Shown: one piece after another, positions 32,471 to 45,359 of the stretch | Numbering within the stretch: the stretch's first letter is position 1 | How the letters are laid out: every line of letters starts with the position of its first letter | Assembly (NCBI RefSeq): GCF_021869535.1 | Contig: NW_026262593.1 | Location: 71,884,322 to 71,948,321 of the forward strand | Direction of reading: 5' to 3' | Source of the DNA: Mytilus californianus | Lineage: Eukaryota > Mollusca > Bivalvia > Mytilida > Mytilidae | DNA: 64,000 bases | Translations under genes and position numbers: made by a program | The notes under the pieces: generated by a model | The model's database searches: none | What the model was told of the DNA's origin: nothing | What the model saw: the letters and a program-made list of their open reading frames with translations, nothing else

Positions 32471-34722
32471 TTAGAACTTCTTAGATTTATTGTTAATACA
32501 ATTTTGAATTATTAGCAACAATAAATTGAGATAGCATAAGTCAGATTGGACGTAATTGTTTGTGATTTTTGTTTTCAATAGTCTTCAAATTTGGGTTTGA
32601 TTTTTCCGAATATCAGTTTTGATTCGAGAGCTAGTGATGCGTGTGGTGATTAAATAACAACAGTTCGACGTTCAAATGGATATAAACTTAACTTTAAAGG
32701 CAACAGTAGTATACCGCTGTTCAAAAGTCATAAATCGATTGAGAGAAAACAAATCCGGGTTACAAACTAAAATCATTGACAGCCAAAGCTTCCAAAAAGC
32801 TGTGACAAATCCGTTTGTGTAGAACATAACTCTGTTTTTACATCTTGACCATGCTGGGAAATCTGAGATCAAACCAGGTTTTCTGTTGGTTATGCGTTTT
32901 GATGTACACCGTTGTATGTCTTCTCGTAATTATTTGTTTTTCAAACGATTTCTAGGTCTCGTTTCGACGAATAAATTATGATTCTTTTTTTGTTTTTGTT
33001 TTTTTGCCATGGCCTTGTCAGTCTATCTGGCCACAGACCACAATTAAAATTCCTATCATTTCTTTATAACGTTTTTTTACATTAAAAAAAATTACCCTTT
33101 GAATTTGCAATATTTTTGGTATGTGTAATGTACAGTACATGTCTCACATTATATCCAACCTTTAGGAAAATCCCTTCAGTTCAGGTCATTAAATTAGCCA
33201 AAACACATCCATACTGGTATGGACAAGTCAAGAGATGTTCCGAAAACTATAAATGTTACCTTTTGCAACTGTCCTAATCACTCATTCCCACTACTGAATA
33301 GTTAAAATAATGCATCTTAAAATTTATTTCAACTCTCTTCTTTCATTTCAACCCTATAAAAACTAAGAAATGAATCAGGAAGACGGAGAACAAAAATAAA
33401 GAAAAAAGACACTATAATAACAAGGAACTATATACGGGACAACAAAACGCGGGGTCATTAATTGTGGTCTGGGGCCTTCTATACATTATAAATGATGCTG
33501 TTATCTTCTGTCGCCATTTTAAAGAACTTAGTGTTATATATAAATTATTTAATCTACCATTTATAAACAAACTTGAAATATATTAATACCAAAAGTGTAA
33601 CAATAATTGACTGGATAGAGTAATATGAGGATGAAGTCCTCAATAACAACATTAACATCCATTAATAGAAAACTCAACAAACCAATGACTGCAAACTTGT
33701 TTAATTTTTTCATACTTTCGCGTAGAAATGGGTACATGTTTTTTTTCTTTCTCTTCCGTTATCGTTCTTCTTGGAACTCTGTGTAAAACATCAGGAAGGA
33801 GAATAACCAGATATTAATAACGACAATACAATTGGGACATTTTAATTGACCAGTTGGTATTTTAAGAGTTATAAATGTGTGCTCAATCATGCGTTTAGAG
33901 TCTATCATGATGCTGTCTGACCGCTTTGCCTGTTCAATTGTCTCAAAACACGTCATTTTGTTAAAATTCTGTCTTTTCACGGCTAAAACATTTTTACACT
34001 GAAAAAGTTTGTATTTCAATTTGTTTAATTATACCCATTGACCAGAAAGACGTCTTCTGTACTTGCAACCTTAAGGAAAACGTGCGAAACATTTAAAAGT
34101 TCCGCTTGTCAGTGTTTGAATGTCGATTCTTGCCACCTTGTTTCCCATTGGTGTGGCCTACTATGATTTTTTTCTGGAGGAAAGATGCTAAAAGTTTTAA
34201 GTTTTGCCTTTCATTAACTCTGCTATATTTTGCAATTAAGATATGTTATATTAAACAATTCAAGTTCATGTCTGCAGTTTTTATTCTTGTTCTGCTTGTT
34301 CTTGTATATATTTTCTAAAGGTGAGACGTATTGATATTTATCTCAATGTAGTAAAATTCTCCACCCAAATTGTTCATGCTTTTGTTAATAGAACACTGGT
34401 ATGACTATTAAAAAACTAAAGTTTATATTTTGTAATTTTGTTTGAATTTGCATACCTTTTAGAATTGATACACAAATCTTAACATTATGCAACTTATACC
34501 GATTAGGAAAATATTTTGTTTTCCAAAATCTTAATTATTTTTGTATTGTTTATTTGATCTTAATTTTTTAACATGATATATAAATATATATGTAGAAAAG
34601 CATTGTCTTTCTAATCTAGTCGTCTATCTTTGACATTTCATTTCTAATATAATACTGAGTAGATAACAATAACAATATAACCTTTGCAATTCAGACTTAT
34701 GGTTTCTATAAAACTATAAAAA

Positions 34723-35005
34723 TAAGAAGACGTGGTATGGTTTCGAAGGGACAAATCTTCAAAAGAGACCAAATGACACAGAAATTAACAACTGTGGGTC
34801 ATCGTATGGCATTGAACAATAACTGAAAACCCATACCACATAGTCAGCTGTAAAAGGTCCCGAAATGACAAATGTAAAACAATTCAAACGAGAAACCTAA
34901 CGGCATGATTGATGAACAAATTAATGAACGAAAAACAAATATGATATACAGCAACAAACGACAACCACAGAATTACAGGATCCTGACTTGGGACAGGCAC
35001 ATACC
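34723..35005 (-). mobile_element. Penelope-like family C tail inside the left arm
   Basis: 'agaagacgtggtatggtttc', 'aacccataccacatagtcag', 'gatcctgacttgggacaggc'. The same copy sits at the same place in the right arm (62640-62940), so it was there before the duplication. Confidence 0.85.
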
Positions 35006-35715
35006 GAATAAGTCGTGGTTTTATGTAGACGAAACGCGCGTTTGTCGTATTAGATTATAATCCTAGTAACTTTGATAACTATTTACACCACTGGGTCGAT
35101 GCCACTGCTGGTGGACGTTTCGTCCCCGAGGGTATCACCAGCCCAGTAGTCAGCACTTCGGTGTTGACATGAATATCAATTAAATAGTCATTTTTATAAA
35201 TTTCCTGTTACAAAACTTTGAATATTTCAAAAAACACTGAAAAGGATTTTCTTATCCCAGGAATAGATGACCTTAGCCGTATTTGGCACAACCTTTTGGA
35301 ATTTTGGGTCCTCAATGCTCTTCAACTTTGTACTTGTTTGGCTTTATAACTATTTTGATCTGAGCGTCACTGATGAGTCTAATGTAGACAAAACGCGCGT
35401 CTGGCGTATTAAATTATAATCCTGGTACCTTTGATAACTATTTACACCACTGAGTCGATGCCGCTGCTGGTGGACGTTTCGTCCCCGAGGGTATCACCAG
35501 CCCAGTAGTCAGCACTTCGGTGTTGACATGAATATCAATTAAATGGTCATTTTTATAAATTTCCTGTTACAAATCTTTAAATATTTCGAAAAACTAAGGA
35601 TTTTCTTATCCAAGGAATAGATTCCCTTAGCCGTATTTGGCACAACCTTTTGAAATTTTGGGTCCTCAATGCTCTCCAACTTTGTACTTGTTTGGCTTTA
35701 TAACTATTTGACGGA
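35006..35715 (+). repeat. 361-bp tandem dimer inserted in the left arm only
   Basis: Two units, with 'gtagacgaaacgcgcg' near 35026 and 'gtagacaaaacgcgcg' near 35387, both carrying 'gctggtggacgtttcgtccc', 'cgagggtatcaccagcccag', 'gtcagcacttcggtgttgac' and 'ccttagccgtatttggcaca'. The right arm lacks it entirely: its sequence passes from the family C tail block to 'ggcgtcaatcc' with only about 25 bases between. The same repeat occurs as a fragment at 13187. Confidence 0.9.
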
Positions 35716-37125
35716 GTCAATCCTTCCATAAACTGGGACAATGGTGTAACAGTACAACCTAAGAACAAACTATAAAAATGAGTTGAAAAGGGCTTAACTT
35801 ATCAGACAGATACAAAGCCGAAATATATCTACACAATGTAGCATAAACACAGAGTCGAAGTGGCATGGAACTACTTTGCTTGTTTTTTGTAATTCAACTT
35901 CTTCTATAGTCATCAATATCTTTTTTTTTGTATTATCATAATTATTATTATCCCAATTTTTGTTACTGATGGTTTATTGTTATCAGTATGATGATTGCTT
36001 TGAGTTCTCAGCTTTTAAATGTTTGCATATATGCAAGAATAACGCATAAACAACCCTATAACATACTTGAATGTTATAACATTTTCAAGGAGATAGTTAA
36101 GTTGTGCTGTAGTATCAATACATTTATTAATTTGTGTCATTATAACAGGTTTGCACTTTATAACGAGGAGTAACATATTTTCTATTTTTTCTCCACTATG
36201 AAAAACAAGAAAACTATAAAGTGTTTACTGCATTTGAAATCATTCATGAATTAAAAACTTTATATGTTTCGTGAGTTAGAAGCACTTTGTCGGTCTTATG
36301 TTCATCACGGATACACACACTAAAACATTTGATAGCTAGGGAAGTGTAATTATGTTGAGACAATAGAAGCTATATAACCATAAACTTTTAAATCGAGGAA
36401 CTAATCGCAGCGTATAACCTTTTAATGTAAATTTGGTAATTTCCATTTTCTGAAGTTGGCTGGGATATATAATATGCATGCAGCACTACAGTTGTGTCTG
36501 TTGAGTAACAGGACATTATCCATAGATATTAAAGTAGCAAGAAAAGCTTACCCTGTTGGTGCATCCCGTTGGTACACACAGTCTCGCTGTATTTTCAGTT
36601 CATGAGACTTCCTTAGTGTTTGTTTGTAAATTGATTTTTCAGCTCAATAAATTTATGAGATTTGAAGGTCGGTAAAGTAAACTTGTCTTAAATTATAAAC
36701 AAATTTCGTCAATTTGAAAGACGTACAGGTGTGCTTCAAATTTGTGATTGTATTGATGTTCAATGACATTCAATTTAAGTTGATATTATCAATGATTTTA
36801 AGTGTTTACTTTTGATGGATCAGGTACTTTTTCAAACACTATACACTGTGTAAACAAACATGACACATTGTATCATGTTATGATAACAATAAATTTGAAA
36901 AAGAAATTTCTCAAATATTCAGTGCTTTGGAAAGTGTTCAAATTTGGAATAGAAGATATATAGTTGACGGCTATTTGTTAGGCTGATTTTATTACTTGTT
37001 TTGAAGTATTTGAAGGGCTTGGCATACTCTATGGACAGCTGTTTATAATTAAAGATTTTATATAGACTACTTGATTGTTTGTTTCTATTGCATTGAACTA
37101 TTCATTGCTAATTATTTTAACTACA

Positions 37126-37148
37126 ATATATATATATATATATATATT
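37126..37148. repeat. (TA)n run at the left edge of array D
   Basis: Alternating AT directly followed by 539-bp-unit sequence (ttttatccaacgc). Confidence 0.9.
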
Positions 37149-40100
37149 TTATCCAACGCAATCATAGGTTTGAACGTTGTTTTCAATTTAGACTTGTTTA
37201 TATTTTTTCGTTTGGGCTTGTATTATATTTGCCTTCGGGTTTATATGATCCGTTCATCCTATTTTGACTCCTCAAAATTGAAGAGTCTATCCTAAATTGA
37301 GGTAAATTATATGGCCTTCCAAATACCGTTTCGATTCCCAACATCACTGAAGAGACATTAATTGTCGAAATCCGGATATGGTGTACAAAAATCTTTGCAC
37401 CTTTTGTTTGCGATATACCATCTTTGCCGCAAGTTTATTGTTTTCTGTTTGGTATTAATTTATAAATAAGATCCATTTATTACACCTGGTGATCCGTTTA
37501 TTTGGCAATCGCCAATGGCAGTCGACAGGGTTTAAGAACATTTGTTGTTCGACCTGTTAGTCAAATGCGTTTTGTTAAAAAATACTTTTTCACTTTTTTG
37601 GTCTTTTGGAAAATGTTGTTTGTGCTGTATTTAGACCCCTCTACCAAGAAATTTGTTTTGCATGCACACGTATAAAAATTGCGGTTTTTATCCAACGCAA
37701 TCATAGGTTTGAACGTTGTTTTCAATTTAGACTTGTTTATATTTTTTCGTTTGGGCTTGTATTGTATTTGCCTTCGGGTTTATATGATCCGTTCATCCTA
37801 TTTTGACTCCTCAAAATTGAAGAGTCTACCCTAAATTGAGGTAAATTATATGGCCTTCCAAATACCGTTTCGATTCCAAACATCACTGAAGAGACATTAA
37901 TTGTCGAAATCCGGATAGGGTGTACAAAAATCTTTGCACCTTTTGTTTGCGTTATACCATCTTTGCCGCAAGTTTATTGTTTTCTGTTTGGTATTAATTT
38001 ATAAATAAGATCCATTTATTACACCTGGTGATCCGTTTATTTGGCAATCGCCAATGGCAGTCGACAGGGTTTAAGAACATTTGTTGTTCGACCTGTTAGT
38101 CAAATGCGTTTTGTTAAAATATACTTTTTCACTTTTTTGATCTTTTGGAAAATGTTGTTTGTGCTGTATTTAGACCCCTCTAACAAGAAATTTGTGAACA
38201 ACTGATGTTCTTAAACACTGCTAACTGCCATTGGCGATTGCCAAATAAATTGATCACCAGATCTAACAAAATGGATCTTAATATTAATTAAATACCAAAC
38301 AGCAAACAATAAACTTGTGGAAAAGATGGTATACCACAAACATGAGGTGCAAAAATTTGTACACCATATCCGGATTTCGACAATAAATGTCTCTTCAGTG
38401 ATGTTAGGGATCGAAACGGTATTTGGAAGGCCATATGATTTACCTCAATTTAGGATAGACTCTTGAATTTCAAAGAGTCGAAATAGGATGAACGGATCAT
38501 ATAAACCCGAAGAAAAATATAATACAAGCCAAAACGAAAAAATATAAAAAGTCTAAATTGAAAACAACGTTCAAACCTATGATTGCGTTGGATAAAAACC
38601 GCAATTTTATACGTGTGCATGCAAAACAAATTTCTATGTAGAGGGGTCTAAATACAGCACAAACAACAATTTCCAAAAGACCAAAAAAAAGTGAAAAAGT
38701 CTATTTTAACAAAACGCATTTGACTAACAGGTCAAACAACTGATGTTCTTAAACCCTGCTGACTGCCATTGGCGATTGCCAAATAAATTGATCACCAGAT
38801 CTAACAAAATGAATCTTAATATTAATTAAATACCAAACAAAAAACAATAAACTTGTGGAAAAGATGGTATACCACAAACATGAGGTGCAAAAATTTGTAC
38901 ACCATATCCGGATTTCGACAATAAATGTCTCTTCAGTGATGTTAGGGATCGAAACGGTATTTGGAAGGCCATATGATTTACCTCAATTTAGGATAGACTC
39001 TTGAATTTTAAAGAGTCGAAATAGGATGAACGGATCATATAAACCCGAAGGAAATATAATACAAGCCCAAACGAAAAAATATAAAAAGTCTAAATTGAAA
39101 ACAACGTTCAAACCTATGATTGCGTTGGATAAAAACAGCAGTTTTATACGTGTGCATGCAAAACAAATTTCTATGTAGAGGGGTCTAAATACAGCACAAA
39201 CAACAATTTCCAAAAGACCAAAAAAAAGTGAAAAAGTCTATTTTAACAAAACGCATTTGACTAACAGGTCGAACAACTGATGTTCTTAAACCCTGCTGAC
39301 TGCCATTGGCGATTGCCAAATAAATTGATCACCAGATCTAACAAAATGGATCTTAATATTAATTAAATACCAAACAGAAAACAATAAACTTGTGGAAAAG
39401 ATGGTATACCACAAACATGAGGTGCAAAAATTTGTACACCATATCCGGATTTCGACAATAAATGTCTCTTCAGTGATGTTAGGGATCGAAACGGTATTTG
39501 GAAGGTTTTTATCCAACGCAATCATAGGTTTGAACGTTGTTTTCAATTTAGACTTTTTATATTTTTTCGTTTGGGCTTGTATTATATTTCCTTCGGGTTT
39601 ATATGATCCGTTCATCCTATTTCGACTCTTTAAAATTCAAGAGTCTATCCTAAATTGAGGTAAATCATATGGCCTTTCAAATACCGTTTCGATCCCTAAC
39701 ATCACTGAAGAGACATTTATTGTCGAAATCCGGATATGGTGTACAAATTTTTGCACCTCATGTTTGTGGTATACCATCTTTTCCACAAGTTTATTGTTTT
39801 CTGTTTGGTATTCAATTAATATTAAGATCCATTTTGTTTGATCTGGTGATCAATTTATTTGGCAATCGCCAATGGCAGTCAGCAGGGTTTAAGAACATCA
39901 GTTGTTCGACCTGGTAGTCAAATGCATTTTGTTAAAATAGACTTTTTCACTTTTTTTTGGTCTTTTGGAAATTGTTGTTTGTGCTGTATTTAGACCCCTC
40001 TACATAGAAATTTGTTTTGCATGCACACGTTTAAAAATTGCTGTTTTTATCCAACGCAATCATAGGTTTGAACGTTGTTTTCAATTTAGACTTTTTATAT

Positions 40101-40536
40101 TTTTTCGTTTGGGCTTGTATTATATTTTCCTTCGGGTTTATATGATCCGTTCATCCTATTTCGACTCTTTAAAAATTCAAGAGTCTATCCTAAATTGAGG
40201 TAAATCATATGGCCTTCCAAATACCGTTTCGATTCCTAACATCACTGAAGAGACATTTATTGTCGAAATCCGGATATGGTGTACAAATTTTTGCACCTCA
40301 TGTTTGTGGTATACCATCTTTTCCACAAGTTTATTGTTTTCTGTTTGGTATTTAATTAATATTAAGATCCATTTTGTTAGATCTGGTGATCAATTTATTT
40401 GGCAATCGCCAATGGCAGTCAGCAGGGTTTAAGAACATCAGTTGTTCGACCTGTTAGTCAAATGCGTTTTGTTAAAATAGACTTTTTCACTTTTTTTTTG
40501 GTCTTTTGGAAATTGTTGTTTGAGCTGTATTTAGAC
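37149..40536. repeat. 539-bp-family array D with plus/minus/plus orientation
   Basis: Plus units from 37149 to about 38195, minus units about 38197 to 39505, plus units again from about 39507 to 40536. At the first flip 'aagaaatttgt' is followed by 'gaacaactgatgttct'. At the second 'ggtatttggaagg' is followed by 'tttttatccaacgc'. The middle block and the right block share subfamily variants (for example 'accagatctaacaaaatgga' and its complement), so they form inverted repeats about 1 kb long. Confidence 0.9.
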
Positions 40537-40539
40537 CCC

Positions 40540-40570
40540 CCTCTCTCTCTCTATATATATATATATATAT
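40540..40570. repeat. (CT)n-(AT)n compound microsatellite at the right edge of array D
   Basis: The unit sequence ends at 'tatttagaccccc', where the normal unit reads 'gacccctctaccaag', then CT and AT runs. Confidence 0.9.
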
Positions 40571-40576
40571 CAACAA

Positions 40577-41200
40577 TCAATACAAACGAGGCATTCATTT
40601 TGTATGACTTGCAATGTATTAAATTCCTTTTTAAAAAATTGATACACACAATCTTTTGTAACTAGGATAACTATTACTTCGTTTAGAAGATAAAGTGATT
40701 TACAAATATAAATATTTTATTTTAATTTGTTTATACAGTTATTCAGAAGATTGCGAAATACGCTTAGTAAGGATTCGTTTCGGTGGGTTGTTAATTAAAT
40801 TTAGATCCTGTAACAAAAACAACATTGCTAAGTATGATGTACGCTAGAGATTATTAGATACATTTACTCTAGATCCAACTAAACATCGAAACTAGTAATC
40901 CAATTTTGATCTGGATCGGTCATTTTGCCCTGAATTGCTCTGACTAAAACTTAATTATGTAGACTTGTTCAGTCTTAGAGTCCAATTTCAGACTTATCCT
41001 CTGTGGTACATTCAGTACAATTCACCTGCAATCATTCGTATATATTTTCAGTCTATATTCAGACCGTTCAGTTGTTGTTATTATCTGTTCGCATTAACAC
41101 CATACTAAATTGTTCATAAAACTACTGAACATTAAGTAAATTGTCCGAACAGTTCTGAACTTACTGCAGATGTCTGAAAATTTACTAAAAAACTGAACTT
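40577..41200 (+). repeat. Dispersed repeat R1
   Basis: 'aatacaaacgaggca', 'tgtatgacttgcaat', 'caatcttttgtaact', 'actctagatccaactaaaca' and 'actactgaacattaagtaaa' recur at 54034-54405 and 56905-57210. All copies are diverged. No coding pattern. Confidence 0.7.
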
Positions 41201-41982
41201 GACATAATAAAAGTCTCTTCAGGTAAAGTTATGATAAACGTTAAAGACTTGAATTCCTGATTACCTGATAAATCCGGAAAGTATTGGAGATAAACCTCAT
41301 GGTAAGAGCCAATCCGCCAGAAAACCATGCAATATTTAGAGAATCCTCCAAATCAACAATCACTTGACAAATTCTTATTTATCATCTTAATCCTTGACAT
41401 AAAATAATTTACCTCTTAATTTTTCCCAGAAACGTATCTATTTTTAGTAACAGACACATTTGCATAATGCTGTATTTTCATAATGAAACCAATGAAAAAC
41501 ATGAAAAATGCAACCTTTTTATGTCTTTTAAGAATGACCCAGAAGCATATGTTAAATGGGATATTTGAGTTTTAAGGGTAATGTCAGCTGAAACCCATCA
41601 ATTTTCCTATGTTATGATCAATAAAAATTATAATTTAAACGATTTGACACATTGCCAGGAGCACGGACACAAATGCGGGGTTTGTCATACATGAATTCAC
41701 ATGGTCATCATTTGCATTTATCTTGCAAGACCTATTCCTGATATGTTTGCAATTTATATCGGTTTTAACTATTGGGTATGTTTTATTTCATAACAAAAAA
41801 ATAAGCTTGGCAAATGATTATTAGATGCTCATTTGTGCCTTGGCAGAATGGTGATTTTAGTGCTAAATTTACACTTTTTTATTCTGATTTGAATTCAATT
41901 CTAAACACAATTTGAAATAAAATGGCATATAAAATAATTTAAAAGAGTATAATCAATTTGTTACAAAATGTAAATAAGACAT
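41201..41982. other. No gene recognised
   Basis: AT-rich sequence with no supported feature. Confidence 0.4.
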
Positions 41983-42118
41983 TTATGTACTACAAGTGCA
42001 AAAATCAATAAATTGTCTGATACTAGGGAGTCCATCTTTTATGCTTTCCCTTGACTTATCTTCCTTGGGTAAGATCTCAAACATGTCAGCTTCCAGTGAT
42101 GGTTTGGCAGAGGAACGT
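41983..42118 (-). CDS. Candidate terminal exon of an unrecognised gene
   Basis: On the minus strand, after an acceptor (cttcactgtag), a frame reads RSSAKPSLEADMFEILPKED, KSRESIKDGLPSIRQFIDFC and TCST, then a stop at 41985-41983. It is hydrophilic and looks like genuine protein, but the piece is short and no partner exon was found upstream on this strand. Confidence 0.3.
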
Positions 42119-43630
42119 CTACAGTGAAGTTTGCGACTTTTTTAATTTAGGAGGAGCATGTGGGCTTTTCCAGCATTATACATCCACATATTATTAACTA
42201 TTCATAATATCTGAATGCACTAAAGACCAACACAGCATTTCCTAAAAAAGAAAAATTACTGCCAAGAAATTTGACAATAATTTAGTGAATAAATATTGAT
42301 TTGAAAAACATGTCCAAGAACAAAAAAAGAGTTTTGAGATTTCAATGAGCAAAACATAACAATATTCTAAATCATTCTTAGTAAAAACAGTGATCGAGTG
42401 AAACCACCTTGCAGACACTGTATTACGTATATGCTAGCACCAGGAATTGAGATTTGAGATTGTCAAAACTGTTTTGGCGCACCGTCAATATATCAACGAC
42501 ACTCTCTCTACCGTTGTAATAAAACCAGTATTGGTAACCAAACATATTCATACAGATACTACAGACTGCCGTTCATATCAGAAATCTGAATATTACTGAA
42601 AACTATGGTGTTGAATTTCCTCTAGAACTGGTTTATTTTCCCATGGTTGTTACATCATCTTGTCTTAGAATATGTTCGAAGTACAGGAACTTTTATGGAA
42701 TTCATAATGACATTGGTATAATAGTCGAGCAAGATGCCAACATCCCATCCAACCCTCTTCCAGCGAAGCCAAGGCTGATCGAGGATCTTCACCCTTCATA
42801 ACGGGCTGTTGACAGGAAGAATTATTTTAGTAGAAACAGGTACAAATCTTACAATAAATTTTCATTTGTTTCTTATAGTCAATCTGAAAAGAGAATTAAG
42901 GGACCAACATTTGATACACTAGATTAAAAATGGGTGTGGGTTGGGTTGGGTTGGGTTGAACGGACATGTGGAAATTCATTTACACTTGACCTGCTTCTAA
43001 GACATGTTATTCATTTCCTATGAAGAATGTTCAAAATCTTTATGTCCTTGTCAGCTTGGAACAGAATATTGATTTTCAAGCTATTGACTAGGGTACAATA
43101 TTCATTTTCTGATTAAAAACAGGTTGTAATTAGAATTATTCAATTTCTAGACAGAATAATCAAAATTTATTTCAACATGTTCAACATTTAGCAGGACAGG
43201 TTTTTATTCCCTTCCCCTAAGTTATATTTTCAGTTCTTACTGGAAGTTATTCACCTCTTTGTCTACTAAAAAAAACTTTCATTTCGTGGAAAAGCTTCAT
43301 ACAATTACATGTGTTACATACAACATACATGTAACACTAGGCAACTTTGACAGAGAATAATCTTTTTTAATGAACGGAGACTGAAAAAAAAATCAAAAAC
43401 ATTGCAAACTTTTGTAAAGTTGTTCTATTTTAGACCCTACATGTACACATATGTAGATTACTTATTGAGCCCTTTTTAGAAGAAAAAAGTACATTTAAAC
43501 TACATGCACAGTAATGCTACACTATCCTACATTTCCTGTCGGATATATTTTATTTCATATAAAACAAAATTGAATAATTATTTTATCTTGTTTATAGTTT
43601 TACACTTTTTTGGTAGGGCTTTGCAAGCAA
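42119..43630. other. No gene recognised; contains a (GGGTT)4 tract at 42938-42958
   Basis: AT-rich sequence. The tract 'gggttgggttgggttgggtt' is a short pentamer repeat; it is not the animal telomere hexamer. Confidence 0.45.
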
Positions 43631-43636
43631 TGCTCA

Positions 43637-43703
43637 ATGAAGATGAACAGTAAAAGTGACAATAGCCAGGTCAAACTAAATATATGTATAGAAAAAGATA
43701 TTG
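43637..43703 (+). CDS. Candidate first exon of an unrecognised gene
   Basis: The ATG at 43637 opens MKMNSKSDNSQVKLNICIEK DI with a strong donor (gtaaga) at 43704, phase 1. The exon at 45283 has a matching phase. The hydrophilic N-terminus has no recognised motif. The translation start is uncertain, because another ATG in a different frame lies six bases upstream. Confidence 0.4.
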
Positions 43704-43797
43704 GTAAGATATTTTAACTCGTTAATTTAACTGTTTGTATAATATGGTAATCATACAAAGTATATGTAATCACTAAATATACTTACATAATTATATA

Positions 43798-43868
43798 GAT
43801 ATATAAGAAGATGTGGTATGAGTGCCAATGATACAACTCTCCATCCAAGTCACAATTTATAAAAGTAA
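43798..43868 (-). mobile_element. End of a Penelope-like family C tail, minus orientation
   Basis: 'tataagaagatgtggtatga', 'acaactctccatccaagtca'; only the last 70 bases of the tail are present. Confidence 0.75.
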
Positions 43869-44199
43869 ACATGTTATACATCTGTTTTATTGAACAGGTC
43901 TTTTTTAACTGGGTTTTCCCATTGACAAATCACTTTACTAATTTGTAGTACTAAAGTGGGCGGCTCCTGTAGTTTCCATGCAATAACTAATCAACTCATA
44001 CATTCCATTTCAAAAAGACAAAAGTGGGATGTTTTATTGGTACTTTTGAAGATATTTCACCTGTTAGATTAATTGATTGGTTGTTTGTTGCTTTATGTCC
44101 AATGGCAAATATTTCATGCATGTTTAGGACAAGAAAAATAAAAAAAAACAACATTATTTAGGATCTTTAATATGCTATATTACTACCATGTATTTAAAT

Positions 44200-44720
44200 T
44201 TTAGATGGTGTAATTGGGCCCCATTTTAAATTGGTCCATTTTTAAATTTTCAATTTTGGTCCGGTTTTCAAATTTTTTCATTTTAAGGTCCAAAGGGTCC
44301 AAATTTTAACTTAAATTTATTTAAACAAAATATTAACTCTAATTAGGGTTCTTTGCAATTGATATCTAGTAATCAAATATCATAATATAAAAATGAATTT
44401 AGATTTTTGATTTTGGTCCCAGCTTTCAAGTCAGTTCAAAATGGGGTCCTAAATTTAACTGTGTTTAATTTCAACAATAATTCTATATATGCTGAATCTA
44501 ATCTAGTCTAGCCTGTATTTATTTTTTGGATTTTGGGTCCTGTTATAAAATTGGTTCACACTGAGGTCCAAACGGTCCAAATTAAACTTAAAATTTGATC
44601 AAAATTTGAATTCTTAGGGTTCTTTGATATGCTGAATCTATTAAAACATCTCATTACAAATTCAGAGCTGTATCATGCTTGAATGTTGTGTCCAAACTTA
44701 CATGTTTTCTTCTTCTTCAA
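44200..44720. repeat. 'ggtccaa' degenerate internal repeat
   Basis: Several diverged copies of 'attttggtcc...ggtccaaa.ggtccaaattaaac' and 'gggttctttg.tatgctgaatc' (near 44350, 44490, 44620). I recognise the wording as common in bivalve DNA. It lies in the intron between 43703 and 45283. Confidence 0.7.
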
Positions 44721-44779
44721 CAACATTTGTCCATCTCTAAGATAACTGGTCTAGTCTTTTAAAATGAAAGTTTAGTGAA

Positions 44780-45240
44780 AAGATGAGCACAATATGTGGA
44801 TGATAATTTGATGTCAAACATTTTCAAGATGGCCACCAAGAAGGGCAAAAATAGCAACACTGGTTGGAAATTGTTATCTAGGAATAGTAATGGCAGTTTA
44901 ACATGCTAAACAAAGTAAGGTTTTTTCCCTCCACAATGACAAACATTTTCAAGATGGCATTATATGAAAATTGACATTTAGGAATTATTGCACTTTTGAC
45001 ATGCCATCAAAACACGGACAATTATTAAAAGATAGCCACAAAAATGGGTAATATTTTCAACTTTGTTGAGTTCGATTTTAAAGAACATTAAATTTAGCTG
45101 CACTTTGACACAGAGAACAGATATAAAGATGGCCATCATTTCCAAGAGTGTCACTAAAAACAATCAAATTTTCACCATTTTCTGATTTTAAAGTAAAATT
45201 ATATTTAGAGGTAGTTTGACATGCCATAAAAAACAAGAAA
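44780..45240. repeat. Degenerate tandem repeat ('caagatggcca', about 100 bp period)
   Basis: 'ttttcaagatggccacc', 'ttttcaagatggcatt', 'aaaagatagccac' and 'ataaagatggccatc' alternate with 'tttgacatgccat' and 'gcactttgacac' at roughly 100-130 base spacing. Confidence 0.65.
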
Positions 45241-45282
45241 ACTAACAGTCTGATTTATGTATATATGTTTTGTGGATTTCAG

Positions 45283-45357
45283 ATCTAGACTCACTGCTAA
45301 CCTTTCTGTCAACAACAACTGAACTTTCACAGCAGTCAACATCAGATTGGGAGACTG
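45283..45357 (+). CDS. Candidate second exon of the 43637 gene
   Basis: The acceptor tgtggatttcag ends at 45282 and the donor gtaatt begins at 45358. The two leading bases complete an Asp codon with the base left by 43637-43703. It encodes LDSLLTFLSTTTELSQQSTS then DWET and ends in phase 1. A Ser/Thr-rich, disordered-looking segment. The overlapping minus-strand frame lacks exon borders. A following exon was not established. Confidence 0.4.
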
Positions 45358-45359
45358 GT

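Larger units (their letters stand above)
33263..36962 (+). repeat. Left arm of a large inverted duplication
   Basis: Collinear, as reverse complement, with 61438-64000. Matching pairs include 33263 (tgcaact.tcctaatcactc) with 64000; 33900-34170 with 63840-63480; 34180-34720 with 63465-62940; the family C tail; 35725-36960 with 62605-61438. In the block I compared base by base (about 255 bases from 33873) roughly 15 differ. Relative to the right arm this arm carries two extra segments, about 33479-33857 and about 35006-35715. The outer limit is unknown because the right arm leaves the window. No gene recognised in it. Confidence 0.9.

Noticed and set aside
29385..40198. Frames such as 29385-29624, 37606-37806, 39965-40198 with the same wording as above
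   Set aside because: Shadows of the 539-bp tandem repeat in other arrays, not separate genes.
42931..42958. (GGGTT)n as interstitial telomere
   Set aside because: Animal telomeres, including molluscs, use TTAGGG; this is a short pentamer tract.
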